DNA of 64,000 nt from Saccharopolyspora phatthalungensis (lineage in GTDB: Bacteria > Actinomycetota > Actinomycetes > Mycobacteriales > Pseudonocardiaceae), in assembly GCF_014203395.1 (NCBI RefSeq), contig NZ_JACHIW010000001.1, positions 4,013,501-4,077,500 on the forward strand, read 5' to 3'. Position 1 is the first letter of the stretch; every line of letters starts with the position of its first letter. The notes beneath the pieces were generated by a model. That model worked only from the letters and a program-made list of their open reading frames with translations, searched no databases and was not told the DNA's origin. Below, piece by piece: positions 36,848 to 46,086 of this stretch. The translations under genes were made by a program, and so were the position numbers.

Positions 36848-36877
36848 TCGGCCGCGAGCCGGCCGGCTCACGGGTCT

Positions 36878-36997
36878 TCACCGCCGGTTGCGGTGCTCCC
36901 ACAGGAAACGCACCGCGAGCACGACGACGGCCAGCCACCCGGCGGCGATCACCGCCTGGCCCAGCGGGGTGGACAAGCCGGTCGGATCGGCTTGCAT
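36878..36997 (-). CDS. Small single-pass membrane protein, 39 aa
   Basis: A short frame from ATG 36997 to TGA 36878 encodes a Gln/Pro-containing N-terminus, one hydrophobic helix ([19 protein letters not shown]) and a basic end (EHRNRR). An in-frame GTG at 37009 would add LLL. The clean membrane-anchor pattern with positive-inside tail argues that it is real, but no ribosome site is evident. It diverges from DUF3046. Confidence 0.45.
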   Translation of the reverse strand: MQADPTGLSTPLGQAVIAAGWLAVVVLAVRFLWEHRNRR

Positions 36998-37047
36998 CAG
37001 GAGCAGCACACCACCAGGGTACGAGCGCGGCTGTAGGCTGGCGGGCG

Positions 37048-37242
37048 ATGCGCCACACCGCTTTCCGCCACCGCATGGCCTCCGAGTTCGGCCGGGTCCG
37101 TGCCGAGATGCTGGCCCAGGATCATGTGTTCTCGTCCCTCGGTGGGCGCACGGTCGACCAGGCCCTGGAAGCAGGCGTGTCGACCAAGGAAGTCTGGTTC
37201 GCGGTGTGCGAAGCCTTCGACGTGCCCGCCGAACGGCGTTAG
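37048..37242 (+). CDS. DUF3046 protein (Rv2738c-like)
   Basis: This 64-aa protein is found next to recA across actinobacteria. It contains [15 protein letters not shown] and a C-terminal [17 protein letters not shown]. Function unknown. TAGGCT at 37034-37039 lies 8 nt before the ATG, so transcription is probably leaderless. Its stop overlaps by 4 nt the stop of the convergent DUF4383 gene. Confidence 0.85.
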   Translation: MRHTAFRHRMASEFGRVRAEMLAQDHVFSSLGGRTVDQALEAGVSTKEVWFAVCEAFDVPAERR

Positions 37243-38066
37243 GACTCGGTGGCCTTGCGCTCCGGCGCTTTCCGCTCCGCGCCCCGGCTTTCTGGGTGTT
37301 GCGTGTCCGGGTGCTGGCTTTGTGCGTTCTGCTGCGGTGCGTTTCGGCGTTCCGGTACCTCGAAATCCGCCCACAGGTTCTGCGCGCTGATCTGCTGTTC
37401 GGGGCTGCGGCCCGCCTCCAGGTAGTGCTCGTAGGCCCGGCGCCGCTCCTCCTGCATGTGCCGCCACATCTCGGCGCGCACCATCCGGTCCTGTTGCGGC
37501 GTCGGATGGCCTTCTGCGACCGCTACCTCGGCATCGCAGAACGGTTCGAGTTCGGCGATGCGCCGTTCGTCGGCCAGCCGTTGCTCGGGAAGCTCTCCGG
37601 CCGGCGGCTCGTGGTGCCGGTAGCGGACGTAGGGGTTGTCCTCCGGCAGGCCACCGCTGACCCGCCCGTAGAAGCCGAAGAACATCAACAGCATGCCCGC
37701 GATCAGGCTGAACACCACGTTCTGCAGCTTGAAGGCGAACGGGTTCCAGGGGGTGTTCAACAGGCCCAGGTGGATCAGCCCGGACAGGAAGAACAGCACC
37801 CCGATCGCGGCGGTGGTGGTGGATGCAACCGGTCCGCCCCAGGCCGCGGCGCCGACCAGGATGACGCCGACCACGACCGAGACCACGGCCAGCAGGCCGT
37901 TGCTGGACAGGCCGACGATATCGATGCCGCTGGTGGTAAACAGCGGCACCCGGTTGGCCAGGCCCAGCATGCCGAAGGCCAGCAGGAAGGCGCCGAAAAT
38001 GGCGGCCCCTACCCGGTAGAACCGGCTCAGCGGGTGGTCTGGTGGCAGGTATCGGTCCATTCGCAT
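37239..38066 (-). CDS. DUF4383 membrane protein with long charged cytoplasmic tail
   Basis: This 275-aa protein has four hydrophobic segments (about 18-37, 54-75, 80-103 and 112-135), matching the DUF4383 family. A tail of about 130 residues rich in Glu, Arg, His and Gln ends in a low-complexity run of Gln/Pro/Glu/Arg. Function unknown. ATG 38066 is chosen because AGGAGG lies 8 nt upstream; GTG 38075 overlaps that site. It is transcribed away from recA and shares the control region that holds the recA SOS box. Confidence 0.75.
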   Translation of the reverse strand: MRMDRYLPPDHPLSRFYRVGAAIFGAFLLAFGMLGLANRVPLFTTSGIDIVGLSSNGLLAVVSVVVGVILVGAAAWGGPVASTTTAAIGVLFFLSGLIHLGLLNTPWNPFAFKLQNVVFSLIAGMLLMFFGFYGRVSGGLPEDNPYVRYRHHEPPAGELPEQRLADERRIAELEPFCDAEVAVAEGHPTPQQDRMVRAEMWRHMQEERRRAYEHYLEAGRSPEQQISAQNLWADFEVPERRNAPQQNAQSQHPDTQHPESRGAERKAPERKATES

Positions 38067-38182
38067 GATCGGCACCTCCTCGGGGCCGCGCGGGCTGGAT
38101 CACGCCGTGTCCCTAGAGTGTCCACCCTGTTCCCGGCCATTGCACTGTCACGCGTTCGAGTGATACCGCTGGCGTGTCGGGA

Positions 38183-38211
38183 CGGTGATCGAACTTTCGT
38201 TCGACTAAGAT
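38183..38211 (+). promoter_or_regulatory. recA promoter P1 with LexA box in the spacer (38189-38204)
   Basis: The box TCGAACTTTCGTTCGA is a perfect TCGAAC-N4-GTTCGA. It fills the 17-nt gap between a weak -35 (CGGTGA, 38183-38188) and a good -10 (TAAGAT, 38206-38211), so bound LexA would exclude RNA polymerase. Confidence 0.85.
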
Positions 38212-38254
38212 GGCGTCGTACGGGACCGAACCGCGGATGCACCCCGCAGCCGGA

Positions 38255-38277
38255 TTGTCGGTCCCTGCCCGTAGCGT
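38255..38277 (+). promoter_or_regulatory. recA promoter P2, PafBC/RecA-NDp type
   Basis: TTGTCGGTC (38255-38263), 8 nt, then TAGCGT (38272-38277). This fits the mycobacterial RecA-NDp motif TTGTCRGTG-N8-TANNNT with one mismatch. That motif drives LexA-independent DNA-damage induction through PafBC. It lies 51-73 nt before the recA ATG. Confidence 0.7.
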
Positions 38278-38327
38278 CTGATCTGACACACGACGACGAA
38301 GTTCGACTCGACCGAGGTGGACCCCCG

Positions 38328-39368
<1,041 letters not shown>

Positions 39369-39409
39369 TCCTGTCGACCGCCTGATCGCCTGTTGAACGT
39401 TGGGTGCAG

Positions 39410-40027
39410 ATGAACGGTGACGGCACGGGTCGGGGGAGCGGTGCATCGCGCCGCGCCCCCGACGAGACCCGGTCGGCGGGTGGAGCCTCGGACAACGCGG
39501 CGGAGGCGAAGTCGCGGCGCAAACCGGAAGGCCCCGAGGAATTGGCGCGCGACACGGTGTACCGGCTGCTGGCCACCCGTGCGCACAGCCGCTCGGAACT
39601 GCGGCAGGCCCTGCTGCGCAAGAAAATCGACGAGGACATCGCAGATGGCGTGCTGCAGAAGTTCGTCGATGCGGGCCTGGTCGACGATGCCTCGTTCGCC
39701 GAGGAATGGGTCCACTCGCGACAGCGGCGCCAGGGGCTGGGGCGCAAGGCGTTGGGCTTCGAGCTGCGCCGCAAGGGCCTCGATGAGCACGTGGTCGAAG
39801 CGGCGTTGTCCACTATGGATGGTGATGTGGAGGTCGAGCGGGCGCGAGAGTTGGTGCAGCGCAAGCTCCAGTCGATGCGATCCCTGGAGAACACCGCGAA
39901 GATGCGCCGCCTCGTCGGAATGCTGGCCCGCAAGGGGTACTCCGAATCCCTGGCCTTCCGCGTGGTGCGGGAGGAGATCGAGCGTTCCGGCGGCGTCGGA
40001 CCGGACCCCGACCTCGAATCTCCTTGA
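39410..40027 (+). CDS. recX: RecX regulator of RecA
   Basis: The protein has 205 aa. A disordered Gly/Arg-rich N-terminus of about 45 residues precedes three repeats of three-helix RecX modules, with typical YRLLATRAHSRSELRQALLRK and WVHSRQRRQGLGRKALGFELRRKG. RecX binds the RecA filament groove and limits its activity. ATG 39410 or GTG 39404 may start translation; no clear ribosome site. Cotranscribed with recA. Confidence 0.93.
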   Translation: MNGDGTGRGSGASRRAPDETRSAGGASDNAAEAKSRRKPEGPEELARDTVYRLLATRAHSRSELRQALLRKKIDEDIADGVLQKFVDAGLVDDASFAEEWVHSRQRRQGLGRKALGFELRRKGLDEHVVEAALSTMDGDVEVERARELVQRKLQSMRSLENTAKMRRLVGMLARKGYSESLAFRVVREEIERSGGVGPDPDLESP

Positions 40028-40182
40028 TGCCAAACGCCTTTCCCTGATGATACCGGGCTCGCCCGGACCACCGATCGCCCCAACTGGCCGGTCATACGTA
40101 GGTGCGGGTAGCCCTGGGAGACCATTTCTCGCGAAATCGCCACGGGCCCTCGTCGACGATGCCCGTCGTGCTTAGCACCGAT

Positions 40183-40279
40183 GACAGGATTCGCACCTAG
40201 CTGGGAGCGGTGCTGGTTTCTACCCAACGGAGGTAGTCGGCGGACCCACGGTCCAGTCTGATCGCGGTACCTCCGGCTT
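40183..40279 (-). pseudogene. Decayed duplicate of the cutA 3' end (direct repeat copy 1)
   Basis: About 97 nt match 40580-40678 at roughly 85% identity in the same orientation, including the last codons of the neighbouring plus-strand frame (tail reading DRIRT and stop) and the end of cutA. Relative to cutA one base is deleted in the codon corresponding to GTC-ACC (EVTAI), so the frame is broken. It is a remnant of a tandem duplication. Confidence 0.65.
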
Positions 40280-40288
40280 TTTTACATC

Positions 40289-40597
40289 ATGGCGGGCCGC
40301 TGTTGGACCGAGTTGGGTCGCCCATTGCGTGCCGTGCCTGTTCTTGAAACCGTTCTCGCGGAGTTCGACGACACGCACAGCCGGGATAAGGCGCTGTATA
40401 CGACTTGGCTTGCCAGCTCCTACCTGCAAGCGCGGGAGGTAGAAATGGCAGCGGAGGCGTTGGTTCGGGCGCACGAACTTGCCGCTGGGGTGGCATCTAC
40501 GCGACCGTCGGCACGGATTGCGAGTGTTGCGAGCAAGCTTTCCCGCTACCGGTCTGTGCCACGCGTCGGGACGGCGCTTGACAGGATTCGCACCTAG
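40289..40597 (+). pseudogene. C-terminal fragment of a TPR-containing regulator
   Basis: A frame of 102 codons whose product looks like the last tetratricopeptide helices of actinobacterial XRE/TPR regulators (pattern ALYTTWLASSYLQAREVEMAAEALVRA and a C-terminal LDRIRT). The helix-turn-helix and most TPRs are missing, and the frame begins right at the end of repeat copy 1. Most likely a relic left by the duplication or deletion that made the two cutA tails; expression as a short protein cannot be excluded. Its stop overlaps the cutA stop by 4 nt. Confidence 0.5.
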
Positions 40598-40678
40598 TCG
40601 GAGGTGGTGCTGGTTTCTACCCAACGAAGGTAGTCGGCGGACCCACGGTCCAGCTTGATCGCGGTGACCTCTGGCTTG
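40580..40678. repeat. Direct repeat copy 2, spanning the end of the TPR fragment and the 3' end of cutA
   Basis: Partner of 40183-40279. It contains the intact cutA C-terminal codons. The two copies are about 397 nt apart, start to start, and flank the TPR fragment. Confidence 0.65.
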
Positions 40679-40917
40679 TTCCAGCAGTGCTCTGCGATGA
40701 GGTGCGATTCAAGATCCTCATACCGGTCGCTAGTGGTCTTGAACGTAGCGATCCATTCCTCGCCCGCGCCTGCTTTGCCGAGGTGCCAGAAGTAGGACTC
40801 AATCGGGCCGTGGACCTGGGCGGTTGCCGCGAGCTTGGCCGCAACCGCCGAGGAGGCCAGTCGGGCGGCGGTCTCTCGGTCCGGGGTGGTCGTGGTGACA
40901 AGCAAGTGATCAACCAT
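40594..40917 (-). CDS. cutA: CutA divalent-cation tolerance protein
   Basis: This 107-aa protein has a ferredoxin-like fold that trimerises. The pattern LLVTTTTPDRETAARLASSAV, then VHGPIESYFWHLGK, then EEWIATFKTT and ADYLRWVETST is characteristic. E. coli CutA was linked to copper tolerance; the molecular role remains unclear and PII-like signalling has been proposed. ATG 40917 starts the conserved part; the open frame extends upstream without similarity. Its 3' end is duplicated at 40183-40279. Confidence 0.9.
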   Translation of the reverse strand: MVDHLLVTTTTPDRETAARLASSAVAAKLAATAQVHGPIESYFWHLGKAGAGEEWIATFKTTSDRYEDLESHLIAEHCWNKPEVTAIKLDRGSADYLRWVETSTTSD

Positions 40918-40970
40918 GCGGCGATCATAGGGTTCATCGGGCGGTTCGAAGGCTGACCGCTTCTTCAAGG

Positions 40971-40993
40971 CCCCCAGAGCACGCCTCTGGGGG
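40971..40993 (+). terminator. Strong terminator without an obvious upstream gene
   Basis: A 9-bp perfect stem (CCCCCAGAG with CTCTGGGGG) closes a CACGC loop and is followed by TTTCTC on the plus strand. No intact plus-strand gene ends nearby, so it may belong to a gene lost in the rearranged cutA region or insulate the HAD gene at 41045. Confidence 0.7.
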
Positions 40994-41044
40994 TTTCTCA
41001 TCGCCTAGGCTGGCTCGGGATAGATGATCGACGTGAGGGGCAGG

Positions 41045-41698
41045 ATGGGAAGCTCGATCCGGCACATCGTGTGGGACTGGAATGGAACGCTCCTTGACGA
41101 CAACCACGCCGTGGTGTCAGCGGTGAATACCGTCTGCACGGCGTTCGACCGCGAGTGCATCGACATCGACGAGTGGCGGTCGGTGTTCAGTCGCCCGCTG
41201 TTGCAGTGCTACGAACGGCTGTTGCGGCGACCGCTCCGCGAGCAGGACTGGGCGCGCATCGACATGCTCTACCACGAGGCGTACCGGACGCTGCTGCACA
41301 CCTGTGGTCTCGCGCCGGGCGTGCCGGACGCCTTGCAGGAATGGGCTACTGCGGGCCGCAGTCAGTCGCTGTTATCGATGTGGTTCCACGACGAACTGGT
41401 CCCGCTGGTCACCGACATGGGGCTGCACCCGCTCTTCGAGCGCGTTGACGGGCTCCGTGACGAGATCGGCGGCGGTTCGAAGGCCGACCACCTGCGCCAT
41501 CACCTCGCAGCCCAGGAACTGGACGCCCGCGATGTGGTGCTCATCGGCGACGTGTTGGACGACGCGTACGCCGCGGAACAGGCGGGCACCCACTGCGTGC
41601 TGGTGACCACCGGCGTGATGAACCGCGCGGCTCTGGAGAAGTCCGGATTTCCGGTGGTCGACTCGGTTCCCGAAGCCCTGACCACCTTTGCCGCCTGA
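41045..41698 (+). CDS. HAD superfamily phosphatase
   Basis: This 217-aa protein has motif I DWNGTLLDD (Asp nucleophile and general acid Asp spaced by WNGTLL; the second position is Asn, where most HAD phosphatases have Asp), a helical cap and motif IV GDVLDDAYAA. The Asp-x-Asn variant in motif I is found in one branch of phosphoglycolate-phosphatase-like proteins. Substrate unknown. ATG 41045 is preceded by GAGGGGCAGG; ATG 41024 and GTG 41033 are alternatives, and TAGGCT at 41006-41011 may be the -10. Confidence 0.8.
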   Translation: MGSSIRHIVWDWNGTLLDDNHAVVSAVNTVCTAFDRECIDIDEWRSVFSRPLLQCYERLLRRPLREQDWARIDMLYHEAYRTLLHTCGLAPGVPDALQEWATAGRSQSLLSMWFHDELVPLVTDMGLHPLFERVDGLRDEIGGGSKADHLRHHLAAQELDARDVVLIGDVLDDAYAAEQAGTHCVLVTTGVMNRAALEKSGFPVVDSVPEALTTFAA

Positions 41699-41839
41699 CC
41701 GGCTCGGGGCCGCTGCGACGCGTCAAGGACTCGTTGAGGCCGTGGAAATCTGGCGGCCCACCCGGTTTCGCCGCGTCGGCACCGCACCCCATCGCGACGA
41801 GGACAGCGCTGAGTGCATCGGCGGGTGCGTAAATCATCC

Positions 41840-43210
41840 TCAGCAGAACCATCTGAGCAGGTAGGTCCACGGCAGGTAGGCGCACACGGCCTCGCGCTTC
41901 GGTTCGACGTGCTCTTCGACGCGGTAGTCGTCCGTGGTCAGCGAACCGGGTCCGGCCAGGGCCAGTCCAAAGCTCAGCCCCGTCGAGCCGGCCGGAGCCG
42001 CCGGCGTGGTCCACGTCGCCGACGCCCAGTTCGCCGACGCGCCGAACAACGGGCTGGTCGTCCAGTAGCGCCAGACACCGGACCGATCGCGGCGGTAGAC
42101 GGCGAGTTGGGTGGGCGCGGTCGATTTGTACCAGGCGCTCAAGGTGTAGGTGTTGTCCCCATGCACGGCCGACGCCACCTCGCCCATGTCGAGTCGCTGC
42201 ATGAGTTTCGCATCGCCGGAGGCGTAGTCGGTGATGTCCAGGCGCTGCGCCCACTGGCCGCTGTGCGCGTCCTTGGTCCGCGTCCACTGTGGATTGTTTC
42301 GGCCCCACTTGGTCGGGACCCAGCCGCGCGGGCCCGGTTCTTCCAGCGACGCGTTCACGAGCCTGTCGCGCCGCGCGGGCGCCGGTGGGGGAACCAGCGG
42401 GCGAGCTCCGCCACCGATCACTTGGTCGACGGTGCGCACCACCGTTCCGGTCGCCTGCCGCTGCGCCAACCAAGTTGCGAACTGGTCCAGCACGGCCGGG
42501 CTGATCGACAGCGTCCCGCAGAAGTCGCAGATCTGGTGCAGCACCAGCGGAACCCAGCCGCCACCCGAGGACTCGGCTCGCAGCACCACCTGCTTCAGGT
42601 CCTCCAGCGTCCAAGTGGGGCTGACCATGTCGGTGCCGCGGACCACCAGCCGGTTCATCGGCGGTAGCGATTCGGCTGCGGCGCAGTCGAAGCAAGCATG
42701 CGCGGTTTTGATGCTGTTGGTGACCCGCGCGCTGTTGTAGCCGCAGTCCTGCGCGGCCTGCTCTGCCTCGCGATTGAAGCTGCCGAACGGGTAGGCGAAC
42801 GAGGTGGCCCGGAAGCCCCAGCCGGCGAGGTTGGCGCGGTCCTGACAGATCTCCCGCCGAGCCTCGTCCGGCGCGACGGTGGCAAGGTCTGGGTGGTTGA
42901 CCGTGTGTCCGCCGATCTCGTGCCCAGCGGCGGCCAGCTTGCGCAGATCGTCCAGATTGAGGTAACCGCGCGTGCCGATGGATCCGGACACCACGTAGAA
43001 GGTCCCACGCATCCCGTGCTTGCTGAGGATCCGGGCACCGGCGGTCTGCGAGACGCTGCTGTCGTCCACGGTGAAGGTGACGATGGTGCGCGGAGCCGGT
43101 GCTTGGGCGTTGCCGTTGGCTGGCGCGCCGAAGAGGACGGCCAGCAGCGCGGCGCTAAGGCAGGCAAGGGTTCTGTTCATGTGCTTGCGGGCTGGCCGTG
43201 CTCCGTGCAT
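41840..43210 (-). CDS. Secreted polysaccharide deacetylase (NodB fold) with C-terminal beta-sandwich
   Basis: The protein has 456 aa. A signal peptide (cleavage after about GNAQA) is followed by the NodB domain (about 45-265) with metal-binding Asp in FTVDDSS (usual form TFDDG), HTVNH with both His ligands, and AYPFGSFN. Cys pairs (CFDC and CDFC) suggest disulfides. The C-terminal 170 residues resemble a carbohydrate-binding module (repeated Trp/Tyr strands). It probably removes acetyl groups from a wall or external polysaccharide. GGCGG lies 6 nt before ATG 43210; ATG 43180 is the alternative. Confidence 0.85.
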   Translation of the reverse strand: MHGARPARKHMNRTLACLSAALLAVLFGAPANGNAQAPAPRTIVTFTVDDSSVSQTAGARILSKHGMRGTFYVVSGSIGTRGYLNLDDLRKLAAAGHEIGGHTVNHPDLATVAPDEARREICQDRANLAGWGFRATSFAYPFGSFNREAEQAAQDCGYNSARVTNSIKTAHACFDCAAAESLPPMNRLVVRGTDMVSPTWTLEDLKQVVLRAESSGGGWVPLVLHQICDFCGTLSISPAVLDQFATWLAQRQATGTVVRTVDQVIGGGARPLVPPPAPARRDRLVNASLEEPGPRGWVPTKWGRNNPQWTRTKDAHSGQWAQRLDITDYASGDAKLMQRLDMGEVASAVHGDNTYTLSAWYKSTAPTQLAVYRRDRSGVWRYWTTSPLFGASANWASATWTTPAAPAGSTGLSFGLALAGPGSLTTDDYRVEEHVEPKREAVCAYLPWTYLLRWFC

Positions 43211-43316
43211 CACTGACCGCCAACCAGTCGACGAATTGACCAACGCCACGCTACGGACGGCTCCCACGCCGCAGGAACCAATCGGTGCGGGGTGCGGCCT
43301 ACCGCGTTTAAAGGAG

Positions 43317-43342
43317 GCGCTCGGCTAGCCGAGCAAGCGCCG
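43317..43342 (-). terminator. Terminator after eda
   Basis: Read on the minus strand, GGCG-CTTG-CTCGG-CTAG-CCGAG-CGCC folds with a 4-nt bulge and is followed by TCCTTTAAA, 30 nt behind the eda stop. Confidence 0.5.
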
Positions 43343-43371
43343 CAACCCGTCTCGCGGTTCCGCGACGTGGC

Positions 43372-43995
43372 TCAGCGCAGCGCCGCGGCGTCCCGGGCGA
43401 GCTGCTCGATCTGCCCCCATTCGCCCGCGGCGAGCAGGTCCTTCGGTGCCAGCCACGATCCGCCGACGCAGCCCACGTTGGGCAGCCCAAGGTAGTTCGG
43501 TGCGGTCTGCGGGCTGATCCCGCCGGTCGGGCAGAACCGCAGGTCCGGCAGCGGCCCGGCGATCGCCTTGAGGAACGGCACGCCGCCGCTGGGCTCGGCG
43601 GGGAAGAACTTCATCGCCGTGGCACCGCGCTCGGCCAGCCGCATCGCCTCCGAGACCGTGCCCGCGCCAGCCAGGTACGGCACGCCGGATGCGTCGACGT
43701 CGTCGAGCAGCCGGTCGGTGGTTCCCGGCGTGACCAGATAGCGCGCCCCGGCGTCGGCGGCCCGCTTGGCCTGCCCCGGTTCGGTGATCGTGCCCGCCCC
43801 GGCGACCATCTCGGGTACCTCGGTGGCAATGCGCTCGATCGCGGGCAGCCCGGCCGGGGTGCGCAGGGTGACCTCGATGGTCCGGATTCCGCCGCGCAGC
43901 AGGGCTTTGGCCAGCGGCACCGCGTGCGCGACGTCGTCCAACGCCACAACCGGCACTACCGGGGCGAGCTCCAGCACGTCAGCTGCAGTGTTCAT
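43372..43995 (-). CDS. eda: 2-dehydro-3-deoxyphosphogluconate (KDPG) aldolase
   Basis: This 207-aa enzyme splits KDPG into pyruvate and glyceraldehyde 3-phosphate, the last Entner-Doudoroff step. The TIM-barrel motifs IEVTLRTPAG (catalytic Glu), VAGAGTIT, and the Schiff-base Lys in ATAMKFFPAEPSGG are present, with CPTGGIS binding phosphate. It lies 70 nt after edd in the same direction, so an edd-eda operon is clear. Confidence 0.95.
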   Translation of the reverse strand: MNTAADVLELAPVVPVVALDDVAHAVPLAKALLRGGIRTIEVTLRTPAGLPAIERIATEVPEMVAGAGTITEPGQAKRAADAGARYLVTPGTTDRLLDDVDASGVPYLAGAGTVSEAMRLAERGATAMKFFPAEPSGGVPFLKAIAGPLPDLRFCPTGGISPQTAPNYLGLPNVGCVGGSWLAPKDLLAAGEWGQIEQLARDAAALR

Positions 43996-44022
43996 GAGGT
44001 GATTTCGTCCGTTCCTAGTGGC

Positions 44023-44038
44023 GATTTCAACGGAAATC
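44023..44038. repeat. GATTTC-N4-GAAATC dyad in the edd-eda gap
   Basis: A 6-bp inverted repeat with AACG loop. The same pattern occurs twice, head to head, within the 46-nt palindrome at 14767-14812, and a weaker copy (ATTTC-TCGC-GAAAT) is at 40124-40137. Meaning unknown. Confidence 0.4.
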
Positions 44039-44065
44039 AGCGTTGCGCCGCAAGCGGTCGCATTC

Positions 44066-45913
44066 TCATGCTGTCACGTCGGCGGGCTCCGGTTGGAGCG
44101 GCATGAAGACGCTGGCACCGCGGTCAGCCCGCCCCACCGCCTGCCGGAACGCCGCGAACAGCTCGCGTCCGGTGCCGAACTGCGCCCCTGGTGCCGCGGG
44201 CGCGTTGGCGCGGATGGCCAATTCGTCATCGGGCACCAGCACCTCCAACGTCCCGCGGTCGGCGTCCAGCCGTACCACGTCGCCGTCGCGGACGCGGGCC
44301 AGCGGCCCGCCAGCGCTGGCTTCCGGGGTCACCTGAATGGCCGCCGGGATCTTGCCGGAAGCACCGGACATCCGGCCGTCGGTGACCAGCGCGACCTGGT
44401 GGCCGCGGTCCATCAGCACGCCCAGCGCAGGCGTGAGCCCGTGCAGCTCCGGCATCCCGTTGGCTTGCGGGCCCTGGTTGCGGATCACCACCACGACGTC
44501 GTGATCCAGCTCACCTGCTTGGAACGCGGCCGAGAACCCGTGCTGGTCGTCGAAGACGCGAGCCGGTGCGGTGACGGTGCGGTGCTCAGCGCGGACGGCC
44601 GACACTTTGATCACCGAGCGGCCGAGATTCCCGTCCAGCACCCGGAGACCGCCGTCGGGCGCGAACGGCTGGTCGACACCGCGCAGCACGTCCGGGTCCA
44701 GGCTTTTCCGGGGCGCATCCCGCCACACGAGCTCGCCGTCCGCCAGGAACGGCTGCTGCCGGTAGCGGTCCAGGCCGGGCCCGGCGACCGTCTTGACGTC
44801 GGGGTGCAACAAGCCCGCGTCGAGCAGCTCGCCGACGAGCGTTTGCACGCCTCCGGCGGCGGCGAAGTGGTTGATGTCGGCCGATCCGTTCGGGTAGACC
44901 TTCGCCAGCGACGGCACGACGGACGACAGATCGGAGAAGTCGTCCCAGGTCAGCTCGATGCCTGCGGCGGCGGCGATGGCTACCAGGTGCAGCGTGTGGT
45001 TGGTGGAGCCGCCGGTGGCCAGCAGCGCGACCACGCCGTTGACGATGGCCCGCTCGTCGATGATCTCCCCGATCGGCGTGTAGTCGGCGCCGCGGCCGAG
45101 CTGGACGACGCGGCGGGCGGCTTCCTCGGTGAGCGCCTTGCGCAGTGGGGTGCCCGGTGGCACGAAGCTCGACCCCGGCAGGTGTAGGCCCAGGACCTCG
45201 ACGACGAGCTGGTTGGAATTGGCCGTGCCGTAGAAGGTGCAGGTGCCGGGCGAGTGGTACGAGGCCGACTCGGCCTCCAGTAAATCCTCGCGGCTGGCCT
45301 TACCCTCGGCGAACAGCTGCCGGATGCGGCTCTTCTCCCGGTTGGGCAGCCCGGAGGGCATCGGCCCGGCGGGCACTAGCACGGTCGGCAGGTGACCGAA
45401 GGACAGGGCACCGATGAGCAGGCCCGGCACGATCTTGTCGCAGACCCCGAGCAGCAGGGCTCCGTCGAACATCTCGTGGGAGAGCGCCACCCCGGTGGCC
45501 ATCGCGATGACGTCGCGGGAGAACAGCGACAGCTCCATGCCGGTGCGGCCCTGGGTGATCCCGTCGCACATGGCGGGCACCCCGCCGGCGAACTGGGCGA
45601 CGCCCCCGGCTTCGCGCACCGAGTCCTTAAGCCACGCCGGGAACTCGGCGTACGGCTGGTGCGCGGAGAGCATGTCGTTGTAGGCGGACACGATCGCGAC
45701 GCCCGGCTTGGTGGCGCCGCGCACCGCAAGCCGGTCCGGACCGCTGCACGCGGCGAAGCCGTGCGCGAGATTGCTGCAGGGCAGTTCGGTGCGGGCCGGC
45801 CCGACGGCTCCGGCGGCTCGGATGCGGTCGAGGTACGCGGTGCGGGTCGCGGCGCTGCGGTCCGCGATCCGCTGGGTGACCTGTTCGACGACGTGCTGCA
45901 TGGGCGGCGCCAC
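44066..45913 (-). CDS. edd: 6-phosphogluconate dehydratase
   Basis: This 615-aa Fe-S dehydratase of the IlvD/Edd family makes KDPG from 6-phosphogluconate. Cluster-binding Cys are in [15 protein letters not shown] and [21 protein letters not shown] and the C-terminal [20 protein letters not shown] are family signatures. GTG 45913 is chosen because GGAGG lies 6 nt upstream; ATG 45901 is the next in-frame choice. A dyad at 45974-45989 overlaps the likely -10. With eda it gives a complete Entner-Doudoroff branch. Confidence 0.94.
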   Translation of the reverse strand: MAPPMQHVVEQVTQRIADRSAATRTAYLDRIRAAGAVGPARTELPCSNLAHGFAACSGPDRLAVRGATKPGVAIVSAYNDMLSAHQPYAEFPAWLKDSVREAGGVAQFAGGVPAMCDGITQGRTGMELSLFSRDVIAMATGVALSHEMFDGALLLGVCDKIVPGLLIGALSFGHLPTVLVPAGPMPSGLPNREKSRIRQLFAEGKASREDLLEAESASYHSPGTCTFYGTANSNQLVVEVLGLHLPGSSFVPPGTPLRKALTEEAARRVVQLGRGADYTPIGEIIDERAIVNGVVALLATGGSTNHTLHLVAIAAAAGIELTWDDFSDLSSVVPSLAKVYPNGSADINHFAAAGGVQTLVGELLDAGLLHPDVKTVAGPGLDRYRQQPFLADGELVWRDAPRKSLDPDVLRGVDQPFAPDGGLRVLDGNLGRSVIKVSAVRAEHRTVTAPARVFDDQHGFSAAFQAGELDHDVVVVIRNQGPQANGMPELHGLTPALGVLMDRGHQVALVTDGRMSGASGKIPAAIQVTPEASAGGPLARVRDGDVVRLDADRGTLEVLVPDDELAIRANAPAAPGAQFGTGRELFAAFRQAVGRADRGASVFMPLQPEPADVTA

Positions 45914-45973
45914 TGATCGCCTCCGAAGAACGTGAAGTGCGTGGCGACGACGCTGGCGCCTCATGACGGCAGT

Positions 45974-45989
45974 CACACTAACGGGTGTG
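45974..45989 (-). promoter_or_regulatory. Inverted repeat over the probable edd promoter
   Basis: CACAC-TAACGG-GTGTG. On the minus strand it covers a -10-like TAGTGT downstream of a -35-like TTGTGA (18-nt spacing). Candidate operator for a sugar-acid repressor. Confidence 0.4.
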
Positions 45990-46086
45990 GCTTGGATTTC
46001 ACAATCGATCCAGGGGAGCGGAATCCGGCCCCGAGCACGCCGCGTGGTGCGCGATCATGGTGCTAGATCGAGAGTGAGGAGAGGCC

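Noticed and set aside
40920..40970. tRNA gene or 3' tRNA remnant before the orphan terminator
   Set aside because: GGTTCGAAG looks T-loop-like, but flanking bases do not pair as a T-stem and no acceptor or anticodon arm can be built.
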